Below are positions 1 to 9,888 of a DNA stretch of 23,806 bases, one piece after another. The stretch lies in NCBI GenBank assembly GCA_902459845.2, contig CABPSV020000192.1:1-23806 (forward strand), read 5' to 3'. The notes beneath the pieces were generated by a model. It was not told the origin of the DNA. It was given only the letters and a program-made list of their open reading frames with translations, and did no database searches. The position numbers and the translations under genes were made by a program. Source of the DNA: Hepatocystis sp. ex Piliocolobus tephrosceles (taxonomy: Eukaryota > Apicomplexa > Aconoidasida > Haemosporida > Plasmodiidae). Every line of letters begins with the position of its first letter. Position 1 is the first letter of the stretch.

Positions 1-111
<111 letters not shown>

Positions 112-374
112 TATATTTTTATGTTTTTTTTTTCTTCTTTTTTTTTCATGTAATATAACACAATATAGCATTTTTTTAAGTTTTATTTTATTATTTTTAT
201 TTTTTAAGTTTACAAAAAATTAATGTAGAAGTGAAATATTTTATTATTCAGCTTTGACAATTGTCTTTTTCATTCATATATTTTTTTTCTTTTTTTTTGT
301 TAATTCATTAGCTGCTTAATTTATTATTTTTTTTTTTTTTTTGTTATTTCATTAACTGCTTAATTTATTTTTTA

Positions 375-478
375 TCTTGTTTTGTTGTCTTGTTTTGTTG
401 TCTTGTTTTGTTGTCTTGTTTTGTTGTCTTGTTTTGTTGTTGTGTTTTGTTGTTGTGTTTTGCTTTCTTGTTTTATTA
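375..478. repeat. 13-bp minisatellite (TCTTGTTTTGTTG)
   Basis: Five perfect head-to-tail copies of a 13-bp unit run from 375 to 439, followed by three diverged copies (TTGTGTTTTGTTG type). The unit is not a multiple of three and all three plus-strand frames stay open across it, so it is non-coding. The strand is strongly T/G-biased. Confidence 0.9.
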
Positions 479-506
479 TTTTGCAATTTTGTCACTTTGC
501 AATTTT

Positions 507-682
507 GCCATTTTACATTTTTGTCATTTTACATTTTTGCCATTTTACATTTTTGCCATTTTACATTTTTGCCATTTTACATTTTTGCCATTTTACATTT
601 TTGCCATTTTACATTTTTTCCATTTTACATTTTTGCTATTTTACATTTTTGCCATTTTACATTTTTGCTATTTTACATTTTT
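507..682. repeat. 16-bp minisatellite (GCCATTTTACATTTTT)
   Basis: Eleven contiguous 16-bp units with only single-base variants (GTC, TCC or GCT instead of GCC at the start of a unit). It lies just downstream of the 13-bp array and shares its T-rich strand bias, but the unit is unrelated. It is non-coding because the three forward frames translate to interchangeable Phe/His/Leu runs. Confidence 0.92.
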
Positions 683-839
683 TTTATTTTGCATTTTCAT
701 TTTTTTTTAATTTATTTTTTCGTTAATTCATATACATTTTTCTTCTTTAGTACTTATAACCCTCATATATAGCAAACACACAACTAAAATTAATAAAAAA
801 AATGATTTTTTTTTATTTACCGAAATAATAGCATTTTCG

Positions 840-852
840 CCCCCCCTCCCCC
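840..852 (-). promoter_or_regulatory. G-tract upstream of the alveolin gene (possible G-box)
   Basis: Seven C, one T and five C on the plus strand read as GGGGGAGGGGGGG on the minus strand. This is very unusual in DNA of this composition. It lies about 230 bp upstream of the ATG at 1081. G-rich boxes with an NGGGG core are known in some Plasmodium promoters (heat-shock genes), and a short G-tract can also form a weak quadruplex. The function here is inferred. Confidence 0.35.
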
Positions 853-1080
853 AATTGTTGTATCTTTTTAATACATAAAACAGTAGACATAAAAAAATAA
901 AAAAAAATAAAAACAAAAATAAAAAAATAAAAAAAAATAAAAAAATAAAAAAAAATAAAAAAAAATTTATTTAAATCTAACCGATTACTATATATATATA
1001 AATTTATACACGTTTGCACATAGTGTCTGCATGTTTTTTTACGTTTAAAATAATTATTAACTATTAACAATTTTATCAAT

Positions 1081-4000
1081 ATGTTGAAAAATATGATAAA
1101 CACGGACAGAACAGCTCGAGAACAAGTAAAAAAAAAAAAAAAAATAATAATAATAATAATAATATTTAATTTTTTTTTTTTGCAAGTTTTATCATATTAA
1201 ATTTAATTAGTGACTGTCTACAATTAAATATAATGTTTAGGAATATTTATCTTATTTCTGTTTAGCTTTAATAAAATTTGTTGCATTTTTTTTTTTTTTT
1301 TTTTTTGTAGAATAGGTTATTAGAAAAAAAATTATCTAAAGATTCTGTTACGTCAACTAAATTTTATGTAATGACAAAAAAAAAAAAAAAAAAAAAAAAA
1401 TACTTTTTGTACATCCATGTTCAAATATAAATGTCAATATGGGGTGTGCACATTTTCAAAACTTTTTAATTTATAACTATGAACTACAAAAATATATACT
1501 TTTTACTAGAATGATCAATATTACAATAATTACATAATGTATAATTTCATTATTTTTTTTTTTTTTTTTTTTCGTCTTCTACTTGTTTTCTTAATTCTAC
1601 ATACTAAATATATTGTAATCATTTTTATATTACTATGTTAGTGTGTTTCATTTTTTTTTTTTTTTTTTCTATTTTCACTTTAACATAATAAAAATAAAAA
1701 AAACTAAATCATACATAATATTTTTTTTTATTTTTATAGTATTCTTCTGAAGATAGAGAAGACGACTTAGAGTTTAATAGTCAAGATAGTTTAAAATTAT
1801 ATAAAAAAGAAAATAATATAAAAAATTTAAAAAGTGATAACCAAAATTCGATATTATATAATAAAAAGGTACAATCAAAAAGTGATTTAAAAAAAGATAA
1901 TAAAAAGTACGAACGAAAATCAAGTAATTTGAATGTATCTAAAAAAAATAGTGATACAAGTATAATTGATAATAAACAACTAGAAAATTATATAGCTGAA
2001 ACTAAAAATTTTAAAGAAAGTAATATTTGTAACAATAAAAACAGTGAGAAAGTTGAAAATAATATTGATAATAAAATCAAAAACACAGAAACTAGTTTAC
2101 AGAGTGAAATTAAAGGAATCTCAAATATTAAAAAAAAGGATATACAAAGTAATTTAGAAGAAGTAGATAATACTGTAAAAAGTTTAGAAAAAACTTTTTC
2201 GTTTCAAAACAGTTTAACAGAAATTAACACTAATATATCTAATTGTAATAATAATAATAATAATTTAGCAAACTGTTCTTCTTCTATTAATAATAATAAC
2301 AGTCAATATAAAAACCATTCTACTTACAACGACTCTTATAATATAACAAATTCTTATTCTAATACCAATTCAAACTTTAACACACAAAATAATACGAGTG
2401 TATATACCGATAGTTATTTAAACGTCGTTAAAGATAATAATTATTTGAATATTTGTACAGATAATAATTTAAATATACCGGTAAATAATTTAAATATACC
2501 ATTAAATAATTTAAATATACCAGTAAATAATTTAAATATACCATTAAATAATTTAAATATACCAGTAAATAATTTAAATATACCAGTAAATAATTTAAAT
2601 AGTAGCGGTAATTACATTTTGGATCCTTGCGAAAGTAACTTGGAAACATATGCAAATTATAATCCGAAATTATATCAGTATAATTTGAATAGTTATTTTG
2701 ATAAAAACGTAACATCTCCATACGAAAATAGCTGGAACGGTTATTCTAATAATTTAACCACATATAGCAATAACAACTTCAATAATAGTAATAATATTAA
2801 TAATTTGAACACTTATCCTAATAGTAACTTTAATTTACTTAATAATAATACAATTATTAAAGAACATTTGAAAAAAGAACTTTCACTACCAAATAATTTA
2901 AATTTTACAGATAGTAATATAAAAAGAAATAATCAAATAATGGACAACTTTTATAGAAGCAATAATAGTACAAACGGGATAGACTTTACAAATATGTATG
3001 ATAACATTCAAACATTTACGAATAATGATATACGAACGAAATTAGATAATACTTCAAATTTTATAAGTAATAAAAACTCATATTCTCCTTTGAACTCATT
3101 ACATCATACAAGTACTATGGATGAAAGTACATCATTAGAACTGGATAGATTATCAACAATCGAACTTGAAAAAACACAAAACCAAGAAAACATATACAAT
3201 AATAATGTTAATTTAAAAACAGATAGTTACAATGTTAGTGGAAATATTATAAATTCTGACGGAGTTACAGTAAAAGCAAATGAAATTGTAAAAACAGAAT
3301 CTATAAAAAATAATATTTCTGAAAGAGAAAATGTAAGTTCGCATACTGATTATGCTAGAGCAACACATAGTTCTCATGTTGTTGATAAGAAAATAGTTCA
3401 TGAAGGATTTGATACTATTAAAATACCTAAATATAGAGAAATAGAAGTTGTTGAAAAGATTGTGGAAGTCCCAGTAGTTCATAAAGTTAATAAATATATA
3501 AATAAATATGAAGTTAAAGAAGTTGAAAAGGTAGTAAACAAACAAATTAATAAATATGTGGAAACAAAAATTGAAGTACCTGAATTATATTATAAAGATA
3601 AAATTGTAGAAGTCCCTGAAGTACAAGAATTTTTAAAAGTTGTTGAAAAACCTGAAATAAAAGAAAGAATTATATATAAAAATAAAATAGAAAAAAAAAT
3701 AATACCTAAATATATAGAAATACCTGTAATTAAAATAGTTGACAGGTATGAAAGTTATGATGATATAGAAGAAATAATAAAAACAGTACCAGTTAAAAAA
3801 ATTGTTGAAATGCCAAATGAAGTAATAAAAAAAGTAAAAGTGCCTATTAAAAAAATAGTTGAAGAACCTAATTATGTACCTATTATTAAATATCGTGATA
3901 TACCAATAGAAAAAATCAGATATGTTCCAAAAACACAAACAATTGAGTTAGTAAAAACTATACCCAAAATAATAGATATTCCTGTGTCTGTAAAAGTTCC

Positions 4001-5525
4001 TAAAATAAAAATTATTGATAAGCCTGTTTTTATAAACAAGTATATTGATAGGCCTGTAATTGTACCTGTTTCTAGAACAATGAAGCCAGTATTTAAATAT
4101 GAAGGGAAAAGAATAATAGATATACCTATACATAAACCATACATTGTTACCCATGATACAATTGTAAATGTACCTGTTGACAATACAATGAATAAAGGTC
4201 GATGTTCTGTTTATACAAAAAGGTTAAATTTTGATGCAATGAGTGCAGAAAAAAAAAATGAATTGTTTCATATGGTTAATAACACAAAATTTAATTTACA
4301 AAGATCAATGAGTGTAGATAATATTTTTGATAATAAAAGATTTAATGATGAAAACTGTTTTGCTAATTGTTCAGGATTACAAGAGTCTATAGGAATGAAA
4401 AATACATTCTTATCAAATAATGTTTTTTCAAATTTGGGTTCTGTTGAACAGTGTAATAATAAATTACCTGATAATATACCTACTAGAAACAACAATTTGA
4501 CTAGAAACAACGATTCGACTAGAAACAACAATTCGACTAGAAACAACGATTCGATTAGAAACAACAATTCGACTAGAAACAACAATTCAATTGGACACAA
4601 CAATTTTAATAATACAAATAAAAATATGTTTAATAATTTATTAGAAAATAACAACAACAATAATTTAAATCGATTGAACTTTACAAAAAGTTTAAATTGT
4701 AACTCTAATTTAAAAAACATGACTTTAAACCCATTAACTTCGTTAACCCCTTTAAACAAAAATTGTATAAATTTTTCTAACTCGTTTACTAGTGGTATTA
4801 AGAATAATAATAGTTTTATGCATATGTATAATCCTAATGAAAGGATTACTACTAATATAAATACAAATCAAAGTATTAACAACCGCACAAATGTAGTTGA
4901 AAATGGAGATATGAAAAGAGAAAACATAATTAATAATGGTTTTACTTATCCCTTAACACATAATATATATAATATGAATAATAAAAGAAATATAAACAAT
5001 AATATAAACAATAATATAAACAATAATAATTTTGTTGAAATATTGTCTAAAGCTAGCATTAACAATAACAGCCCTAACAGCCACAACATCCATAACAGCC
5101 ACAACATCCATAACAACCACAACATCCACAATAGCCATAATATGAGTAATGGTTATAGAAAATTAGAAAAAAATAATTATTTGAATAGTAATACCTTTAA
5201 TATGATGAATCGAATGAACAGTAGTGAGAGTATGAATAATTTTCTGTCGAATGGTAATGGAAATGTACCTTATCATGACTATCAGAATATGAATAACCAA
5301 CAGAATATACCATTTATGAATCCAATACATAGCAGCATAAGATCAAGAAGTCCTAGTGTAGGTTCCGCAGATGAAATTAGTACATATGTTATGGAATGTG
5401 TTGGAGACGATAATAATATGTTTAGTGATGCTAGTTCATCTAATGGGTTAGGTAGTCATAAGATTGGACAAATGGGTAGCAACTATTCCTTTAATCGATT
5501 AATGTCTAACTTTAATAATGAATAG
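1081..5525 (+). CDS. IMC1f: Alveolin / inner membrane complex protein 1 family, probably IMC1f (3 exons)
   Basis: Structural protein of the subpellicular network, the intermediate-filament-like mesh under the inner membrane complex that gives the parasite zoites shape and strength. My exon model is 1081-1125, 1311-1367 and 1740-5525, all joined in phase 0, giving about 1295 residues. Exon 3 cannot stand alone: it is open back to 1740, where the AG of a poly-pyrimidine acceptor coincides with an in-frame TAG. The core, about residues 585-846, is built of valine/proline/lysine-rich alveolin repeats (EKIVEVP, KKIVEMP, IEKIRYVP types), diagnostic of the family. The flanks (1-584 and 847-1295) are Asn-rich with several short tandem repeats. 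The protein is large for an alveolin because of this filler. Family membership is certain; the paralogue name rests on size and gene order recalled from P. falciparum chromosome 13. The small exons have no homology check. Confidence 0.88.
1126..1310 (+). other. Intron 1 of the alveolin gene
   Basis: The donor is CAA|GTAAAA at 1126 and the acceptor is a long T-tract ending in TTTTTGTAG at 1310. At 185 nt it is a normal Plasmodium intron size. It contains a TAA microsatellite (about 1144-1164). Confidence 0.7.
1368..1739 (+). other. Intron 2 of the alveolin gene
   Basis: The donor is TAT|GTAATG at 1368 and the acceptor is TTTTTATAG at 1739, following a poly-pyrimidine stretch. At 372 nt it is very AT-rich with poly-A and poly-T runs. 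It also contains an isolated GTGTGCAC (about 1445-1452) that resembles the GTGCA core bound by some ApiAP2 factors; I attach no function to it. Confidence 0.7.
2463..2600 (+). repeat. Coding 21-bp repeat NNLNIP(V/L) in the alveolin N-terminus
   Basis: Six full heptapeptide units and a truncated seventh (NNLN). The last residue runs V, L, V, L, V, V, so pairs of units form a 42-bp higher-order repeat. The nucleotide copies are almost identical, which points to recent expansion. Confidence 0.9.
4487..4605 (+). repeat. Coding repeat TRNN(N/D)S in the alveolin C-terminal region
   Basis: About seven hexapeptide units of 18 bp alternate Asn and Asp at one position, mirrored by AACAAC versus AACGAT in the DNA. 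A second array of HN(I/M)HN(S/N) units lies at about 5080-5145 in the same gene. Confidence 0.8.
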
Positions 5526-6035
5526 TTTGATTTAGAATACTGTTGAGCTTATACTGACACTGATGTAAAAAGAAATACGTGAATAAAAGTTTGATAAAAA
5601 AAAAAAACTCATATTTTTAATAAAAAAAGAAAGTAGAAAAAAAAGGCATGAAAGCAGTATGAAGAAAAAGTATAAAAACTGTAGAAAGATTTAAAAAGAA
5701 TGTTACAAAATTTTCAATATTAAAGTGTTTTCAACATTTTTAATGATATATTTATAAAAAAAAAAAAAAAAAAAAAATGATAGATAAATATATAATTATA
5801 TGTTTTTTATCGAAAATGGGTGTATGTTATAAAAATTACAATTGTGACCTAACATTTTGTTAACATTATTAACATTTTTTTTTTTTTTTTTTTTGTTATT
5901 TAATATTTATGTATTTTTAATAGTTATACATATGTATACATATATATATAATTACATTATGTTACCTAATTTTTATCCTTTTTTAAAAACATTTTTTCCG
6001 CATATATGTTGCATATAATTTGTTGTTGCTTTCCG

Positions 6036-6098
<63 letters not shown>

Positions 6099-6485
6099 CA
6101 ACATTTTTAAAAAACATATGTGGTATTTTATACATACTTTCCAATTATTTATAAGATGAAATAACATAATATGCAACATTTTGAGTAAATAAATACAATT
6201 TTAGGCGTGTTTTTTTTTTTTTTTTATTTTACTATTTTAGCAATTTTCTGATCTTGCTTTTAAAACTTATAACTCTCTTTTGCTTTTTTGATTTTTTGCC
6301 TTTTTGATTTTTTGCTTTTTTGATTTTTTTGCTTTTTTATAAAACTTAGCATGGTACTTAAGTTTATTTTTGTTCTAATAAATATTAGTAACTTATTAAA
6401 TAAATAAACAGATAAAAATTGTAAAGTTAACTGGTAGGTAATAAAAAATCAAAGTTAATTGTTTTACAAAAAAAAAAAAAAAAAA

Positions 6486-6516
<31 letters not shown>

Positions 6517-6612
6517 ATGATAAGTTTTTATTTAAGTAATAACAACTATTTTAAAATTGTGCAATTAAAATGATGAGCTACCTTTAATAAAAAAAATTAT
6601 AAAACATAAAAT

Positions 6613-6723
6613 GTACTGCGCGTATTAAAATTAGTATATATATATATATATATATATACATATATTGCGCACTATTTGTATATTACCGGCTCAAGGAATT
6701 TTTTAAAGGGGAGCTAATAGTAC
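6613..6723 (+). ncRNA. Possible structured RNA (candidate only)
   Basis: In otherwise almost pure A/T DNA this stretch carries several paired G/C blocks. GTACT at 6613 is matched by AGTAC at 6719-6723, TGCGC at 6617 by GCGCA at 6667 around a self-complementary (TA)n, and GGCTC at 6688 by GAGCT at 6711 (one G-U pair). The first two stems overlap by one base, so not all pairs can be complete together. I do not recognise a known RNA family, and chance is possible. The strand is a guess. Confidence 0.2.
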
Positions 6724-7098
6724 ATTTGAAAAAGGAAAAGTTGACCAAAAAAAAAAAAAAATTATTATTATTTATTTTTATTTATGTAATTTTATTGATT
6801 ATATTATTTACTTAAACATAGTTTTTGTTAATTGGGTTTTATTTTTTTAAATATAGCTCAATTATGTTTGTTTTTACACAAAGCTTATATATTAATCTAA
6901 TTTACTTTTATTAGTATATTATTAATTATTTATTGAAGGCAAATATCATTTTCATAATAATTGATGAATATGAATTTTTTTTTATATAAATTTATACTAT
7001 TTATTACTTGCATTGCAAGTTTCCAATGTATTAAAAGGAGTAAACCGGGTATTAAATTTTTTTATTAAATATATATATTTTTTTATAATTTTTTTTTT

Positions 7099-7310
7099 GA
7101 AAAAATATTGTGTGTATAATATATACTCATTTTTGCTAATATAGTATATATATTAAAAAATATTGCGTGTATAATATATACTCATTTTTGCTAATATAGT
7201 ATATATAGTATATATATTAAAAAATATTGCGTGTATAATATATACTCATTTTAGTATATATAGTATATATATTAAAAAATATTGCGTGTATAATATATAC
7301 TATATTAGGA
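7099..7310. repeat. Four-copy AT repeat upstream of the glutaredoxin-like gene
   Basis: Four direct copies of a core AAAAAATATTG(C/T)GTGTATAATATATACT are spaced 55, 64 and 55 bp apart. Copies 1 and 2 also share the tail CATTTTTGCTAATATAG. Between cores are short TAGTATATA units that vary in number. The array ends about 450 bp before the ATG at 7761. Confidence 0.9.
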
Positions 7311-7438
7311 AAAATGTTAAATAAAAAAAAAAAAAAATGATAAATAAATTAATAGAAAAATCGAAAAATTAATAATTGTTCAAAATTAGTAAAAAATTAA
7401 AAATTTAACAAATAAACTATTTAGAATTTTTATTAATA

Positions 7439-7446
7439 TGCATGCA
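7439..7446. promoter_or_regulatory. TGCATGCA palindrome (ApiAP2-type motif)
   Basis: A perfect 8-bp palindrome about 315 bp upstream of the glutaredoxin-like gene. TGCATGCA-type sites are bound by the Plasmodium sporozoite factor AP2-Sp and its orthologue AP2-EXP. One copy can occur by chance, so regulation is inferred only from match and position. A GTGCA core also lies about 75 bp before the ATG. Confidence 0.35.
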
Positions 7447-7760
7447 TGTATAAAGATGTTATATAGCTCTAAAAAAAAGGCTCTATATAAAAATTGTATA
7501 TATAAAAGAAATTATTAATTTTTTTATATAAAAAATTAAATAGTTATTTGTTCTACAATTTTAAATTAATACCATAAAAAAAAAAAAAAAAATTTGTATA
7601 TATATATATGTATATATATTTTTTTTTTGCATCTGTGTATATTAAATATTATTGTCAATACTTCTCATATTATATTACCCATTGTGCACTTTGTGCTCTT
7701 TTCTTTAACACAATTTTTTTCTATTTAAAAAAAAAAAAATAAATAAATAAATAAGATAAA

Positions 7761-8702
7761 ATGAAGTTATTATTTTTGATTGCTCTAGTCACTTTTTTCT
7801 TCTTAGGATTACTTAAAGCTGATAATGAAGGATTAAATAATAAATCAAAGAAAACGAAAAAACTAATAACATTTGAGAATAGAGACTTATTTATAAAACA
7901 TGTTAATCCTAATTGTGAAAAACATTTGTCAATTGAGATGTATTTTAAAAGTACCTGCCCGTATTGTACGAAAGTACTTACAATATTAAATCGCCTCAAT
8001 AAATATGTTGAATTAATTTATATTAGTGAAATTAAAAAAGATGGAGATAAAAAAAAAACGGAAGTGCAAAAGCCTATTACTGTTGTTTTAAAAAATATAA
8101 CAGAATCAGATTGTAATGAAAGAACTGAATACTATTATGAACTGAGGAATAGAGCAGAAAAAGTCCAAGTCCCCGCAATATCGCTTGGGGATTCTATATT
8201 ATATGAATCAGACGAAATATTATTTTTCTTTAAACATATAATTGTAGAATATAGAAAAAAAATTAAAAAATATAGAGAGAAAACCGATGGAGAGCAAATA
8301 GATGGAGAGCAAATAGATGGAGAGCAAATAGATGGAGAGCAAATAGATGGAGAGCAAATAGATGGAGAGAAAATAGATGGAGAGAAAATAGATGGGGAGA
8401 AAATAGATGGAGAGAAAATAGATGGAGAGAAAATAGATGGGGAGAAAATAGATGGAGAGAAAATAGATGGGGAGAAAACAGATGGGGAGAAAATATATGG
8501 AGAGAAAATAGATGGGGAGAAAATAGATGGAGAGAAAATAGATGGAGAGAAGAAAGATGAACATGAAAAAAAAGAGCATAAAAAAGATGAAGATAAAAAA
8601 GATGAACATAAAAAAAATAATGAAAATATAAAAAGTAACGAAAAAATAAAAAATAATAAAGATGTAAATAATAATGAAGATATACAAAATAATAAAGAAT
8701 AA
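7761..8702 (+). CDS. Secretory glutaredoxin/thioredoxin-fold protein with IDGEK repeats
   Basis: A 313-residue protein. Residues 1-20 form a signal peptide: a short basic start, a hydrophobic stretch, and likely cleavage after LLKA. Residues about 55-165 look like a glutaredoxin or GST N-terminal thioredoxin fold. The redox motif is CPYC at 66-69, preceded by a hydrophobic beta strand; VPA at 137-139 supplies the cis-proline; it is followed by a gly-asp turn and an ES-DEI helix start. This suggests a thiol-disulfide or glutathione-linked oxidoreductase in the ER, a secreted compartment or the apicoplast. Residues 175-264 are 18 pentapeptides, five DGEQ then thirteen DGEK, followed by a Lys/Asp/Asn-rich tail. 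No ER-retention signal ends the protein. The start is the first ATG after an A-rich leader. The fold is well supported; substrate and location are inferred. Confidence 0.85.
   Translation: MKLLFLIALVTFFFLGLLKADNEGLNNKSKKTKKLITFENRDLFIKHVNPNCEKHLSIEMYFKSTCPYCTKVLTILNRLNKYVELIYISEIKKDGDKKKTEVQKPITVVLKNITESDCNERTEYYYELRNRAEKVQVPAISLGDSILYESDEILFFFKHIIVEYRKKIKKYREKTDGEQIDGEQIDGEQIDGEQIDGEQIDGEKIDGEKIDGEKIDGEKIDGEKIDGEKIDGEKIDGEKTDGEKIYGEKIDGEKIDGEKIDGEKKDEHEKKEHKKDEDKKDEHKKNNENIKSNEKIKNNKDVNNNEDIQNNKE
8283..8552 (+). repeat. 18-copy 15-bp coding repeat (T/I)DGE(Q/K)
   Basis: Eighteen head-to-tail 15-bp units of GATGGAGAGCAAATA type. The first five have CAA (Gln) and the remaining thirteen have AAA or AAG (Lys). 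A silent GGA/GGG difference alternates irregularly among the Lys units. One unit carries IYGEK and two positions carry Thr for Ile. The array adds about 90 strongly charged residues. Confidence 0.95.
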
Positions 8703-9535
8703 AAATTGACGTATTAAGGGCAATTTTATGAAAAAAAAAAAAAAAAATATATAAAAATTATAAAAATATAAACATATAAAGGATTAAAAATATAAATAGC
8801 ATATAAATATTTAAGATAATTTTAGTCAAGTATAAAATTAAATAAATAAATAAGTAAATAAATAAATAAATAAACAAAGTTGTTTAAAAAATACAATTGT
8901 GCATAGGCACATTGGATATATTCATATATATACATGTATATATGCGCTTACGACCATCGAATGAATTTTTTAGTTGTATAAGAACACATTTGAGTATTGT
9001 GTTGATTCGTACATGACAAAGTTTTGCATGTATAATTAATTTAAAGTTAGAGGTATAAATTATACATGTATTTATTTATTTGGGAGAATTAGCTAAGATA
9101 ATATTAATAAATTTTTTTTTTAATTTTAATTATTTAAAAATAAAATTAATACATAACAAGTTTTTTTTTTAGTAATGACTATAATTAAAAAATTGTGACA
9201 TTATATTATATTTTTTTTTTTTTATAAATTAAATATATTTTACACATATAAACGCATTGTTATTATGTACATATTCCATATATTTTAAAATTAAATAGTA
9301 TTTATTTTTTGTGTGTTGTCTTAATATATTTTTGTAACTATAAGCAATTTGTAAGCGTATACAATTGCTTTCTCTTCTTTTTTTTTTTTTTACTTTTTTT
9401 AGAAATATATATTTTTATGTCTTTTAATTAAACAATTTAGCTTTTTTCTTTACTTTGGCTCATTTTTTTTTAACCATTTCTACAAAAAAATTAAATAAAA
9501 TTAAATAAAAAAAAAAAGTAACATAATAAAAGTAA

Positions 9536-9569
9536 CCTTGCGTAAATGAAGTCAACAATTGTTGCAAGG
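9536..9569. repeat. Inverted repeat CCTTGC...GCAAGG with inner 12-bp palindrome
   Basis: CCTTGC at 9536-9541 is complemented by GCAAGG at 9564-9569. The perfect palindrome CAACAATTGTTG occupies 9553-9564 and so shares one base with the right arm; the two pairings are alternatives rather than one long hairpin. It could be a dyad binding site or a 3' end structure, but this is not established. Confidence 0.5.
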
Positions 9570-9888
9570 AACATATATAACTTTTGTTCTATTTGTTATA
9601 TTTGTAATTTTTTTTTTTTTTTTTTTTAATTTCATTCATTTGTGTATATTTGCGTTTGTACAGAGCTGTGAATCATAATATTTTAAAAAAAGTGATATAT
9701 AAAAATTTTACTAAAAAAAGAAAAAAACAGTACAGTTTTAATAATAAAAAAAAAATGAAACAAAAAACAGCGTAACTAGATAATAATAAACGCATTTATT
9801 GAGTAAAACAAAAATAAGTAACACAAAAAAAAAAAAAAATAGAAATAACAATGAATATAATAAATGAGACAAATAAATAAAAATAAAC

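Larger units (their letters stand above)
5526..7760. other. Intergenic region between the alveolin and glutaredoxin-like genes
   Basis: A 2.2-kb spacer between two plus-strand genes, so 3' flank of one and promoter of the next. It holds poly-A and poly-T runs, including a 61-T run at 6038-6098, (TA)n at about 6634-6657, AAT/AAAT microsatellites near 6487-6516, a four-copy repeat at 7099-7310 and a TGCATGCA motif at 7439. The only stretch with clustered G/C and dyad symmetry is 6613-6723 (listed separately). No open frame with normal protein composition is present. Confidence 0.75.

Noticed and set aside
377..772. Three overlapping plus-strand frames of 106-131 codons
   Set aside because: They are frame variants of the same 13-bp and 16-bp T-rich arrays, which lack stop codons in every frame; the products are Phe/Cys/His/Leu runs.
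728..1103. Minus-strand frames upstream of the alveolin gene
   Set aside because: They translate A-rich tracts into poly-Phe/Ile and overlap the proposed exon 1; no domain is visible.
6530..6610. C/D-box snoRNA suggested by TGATGA near 6571
   Set aside because: No CTGA D box at a suitable distance and no terminal stem around it.
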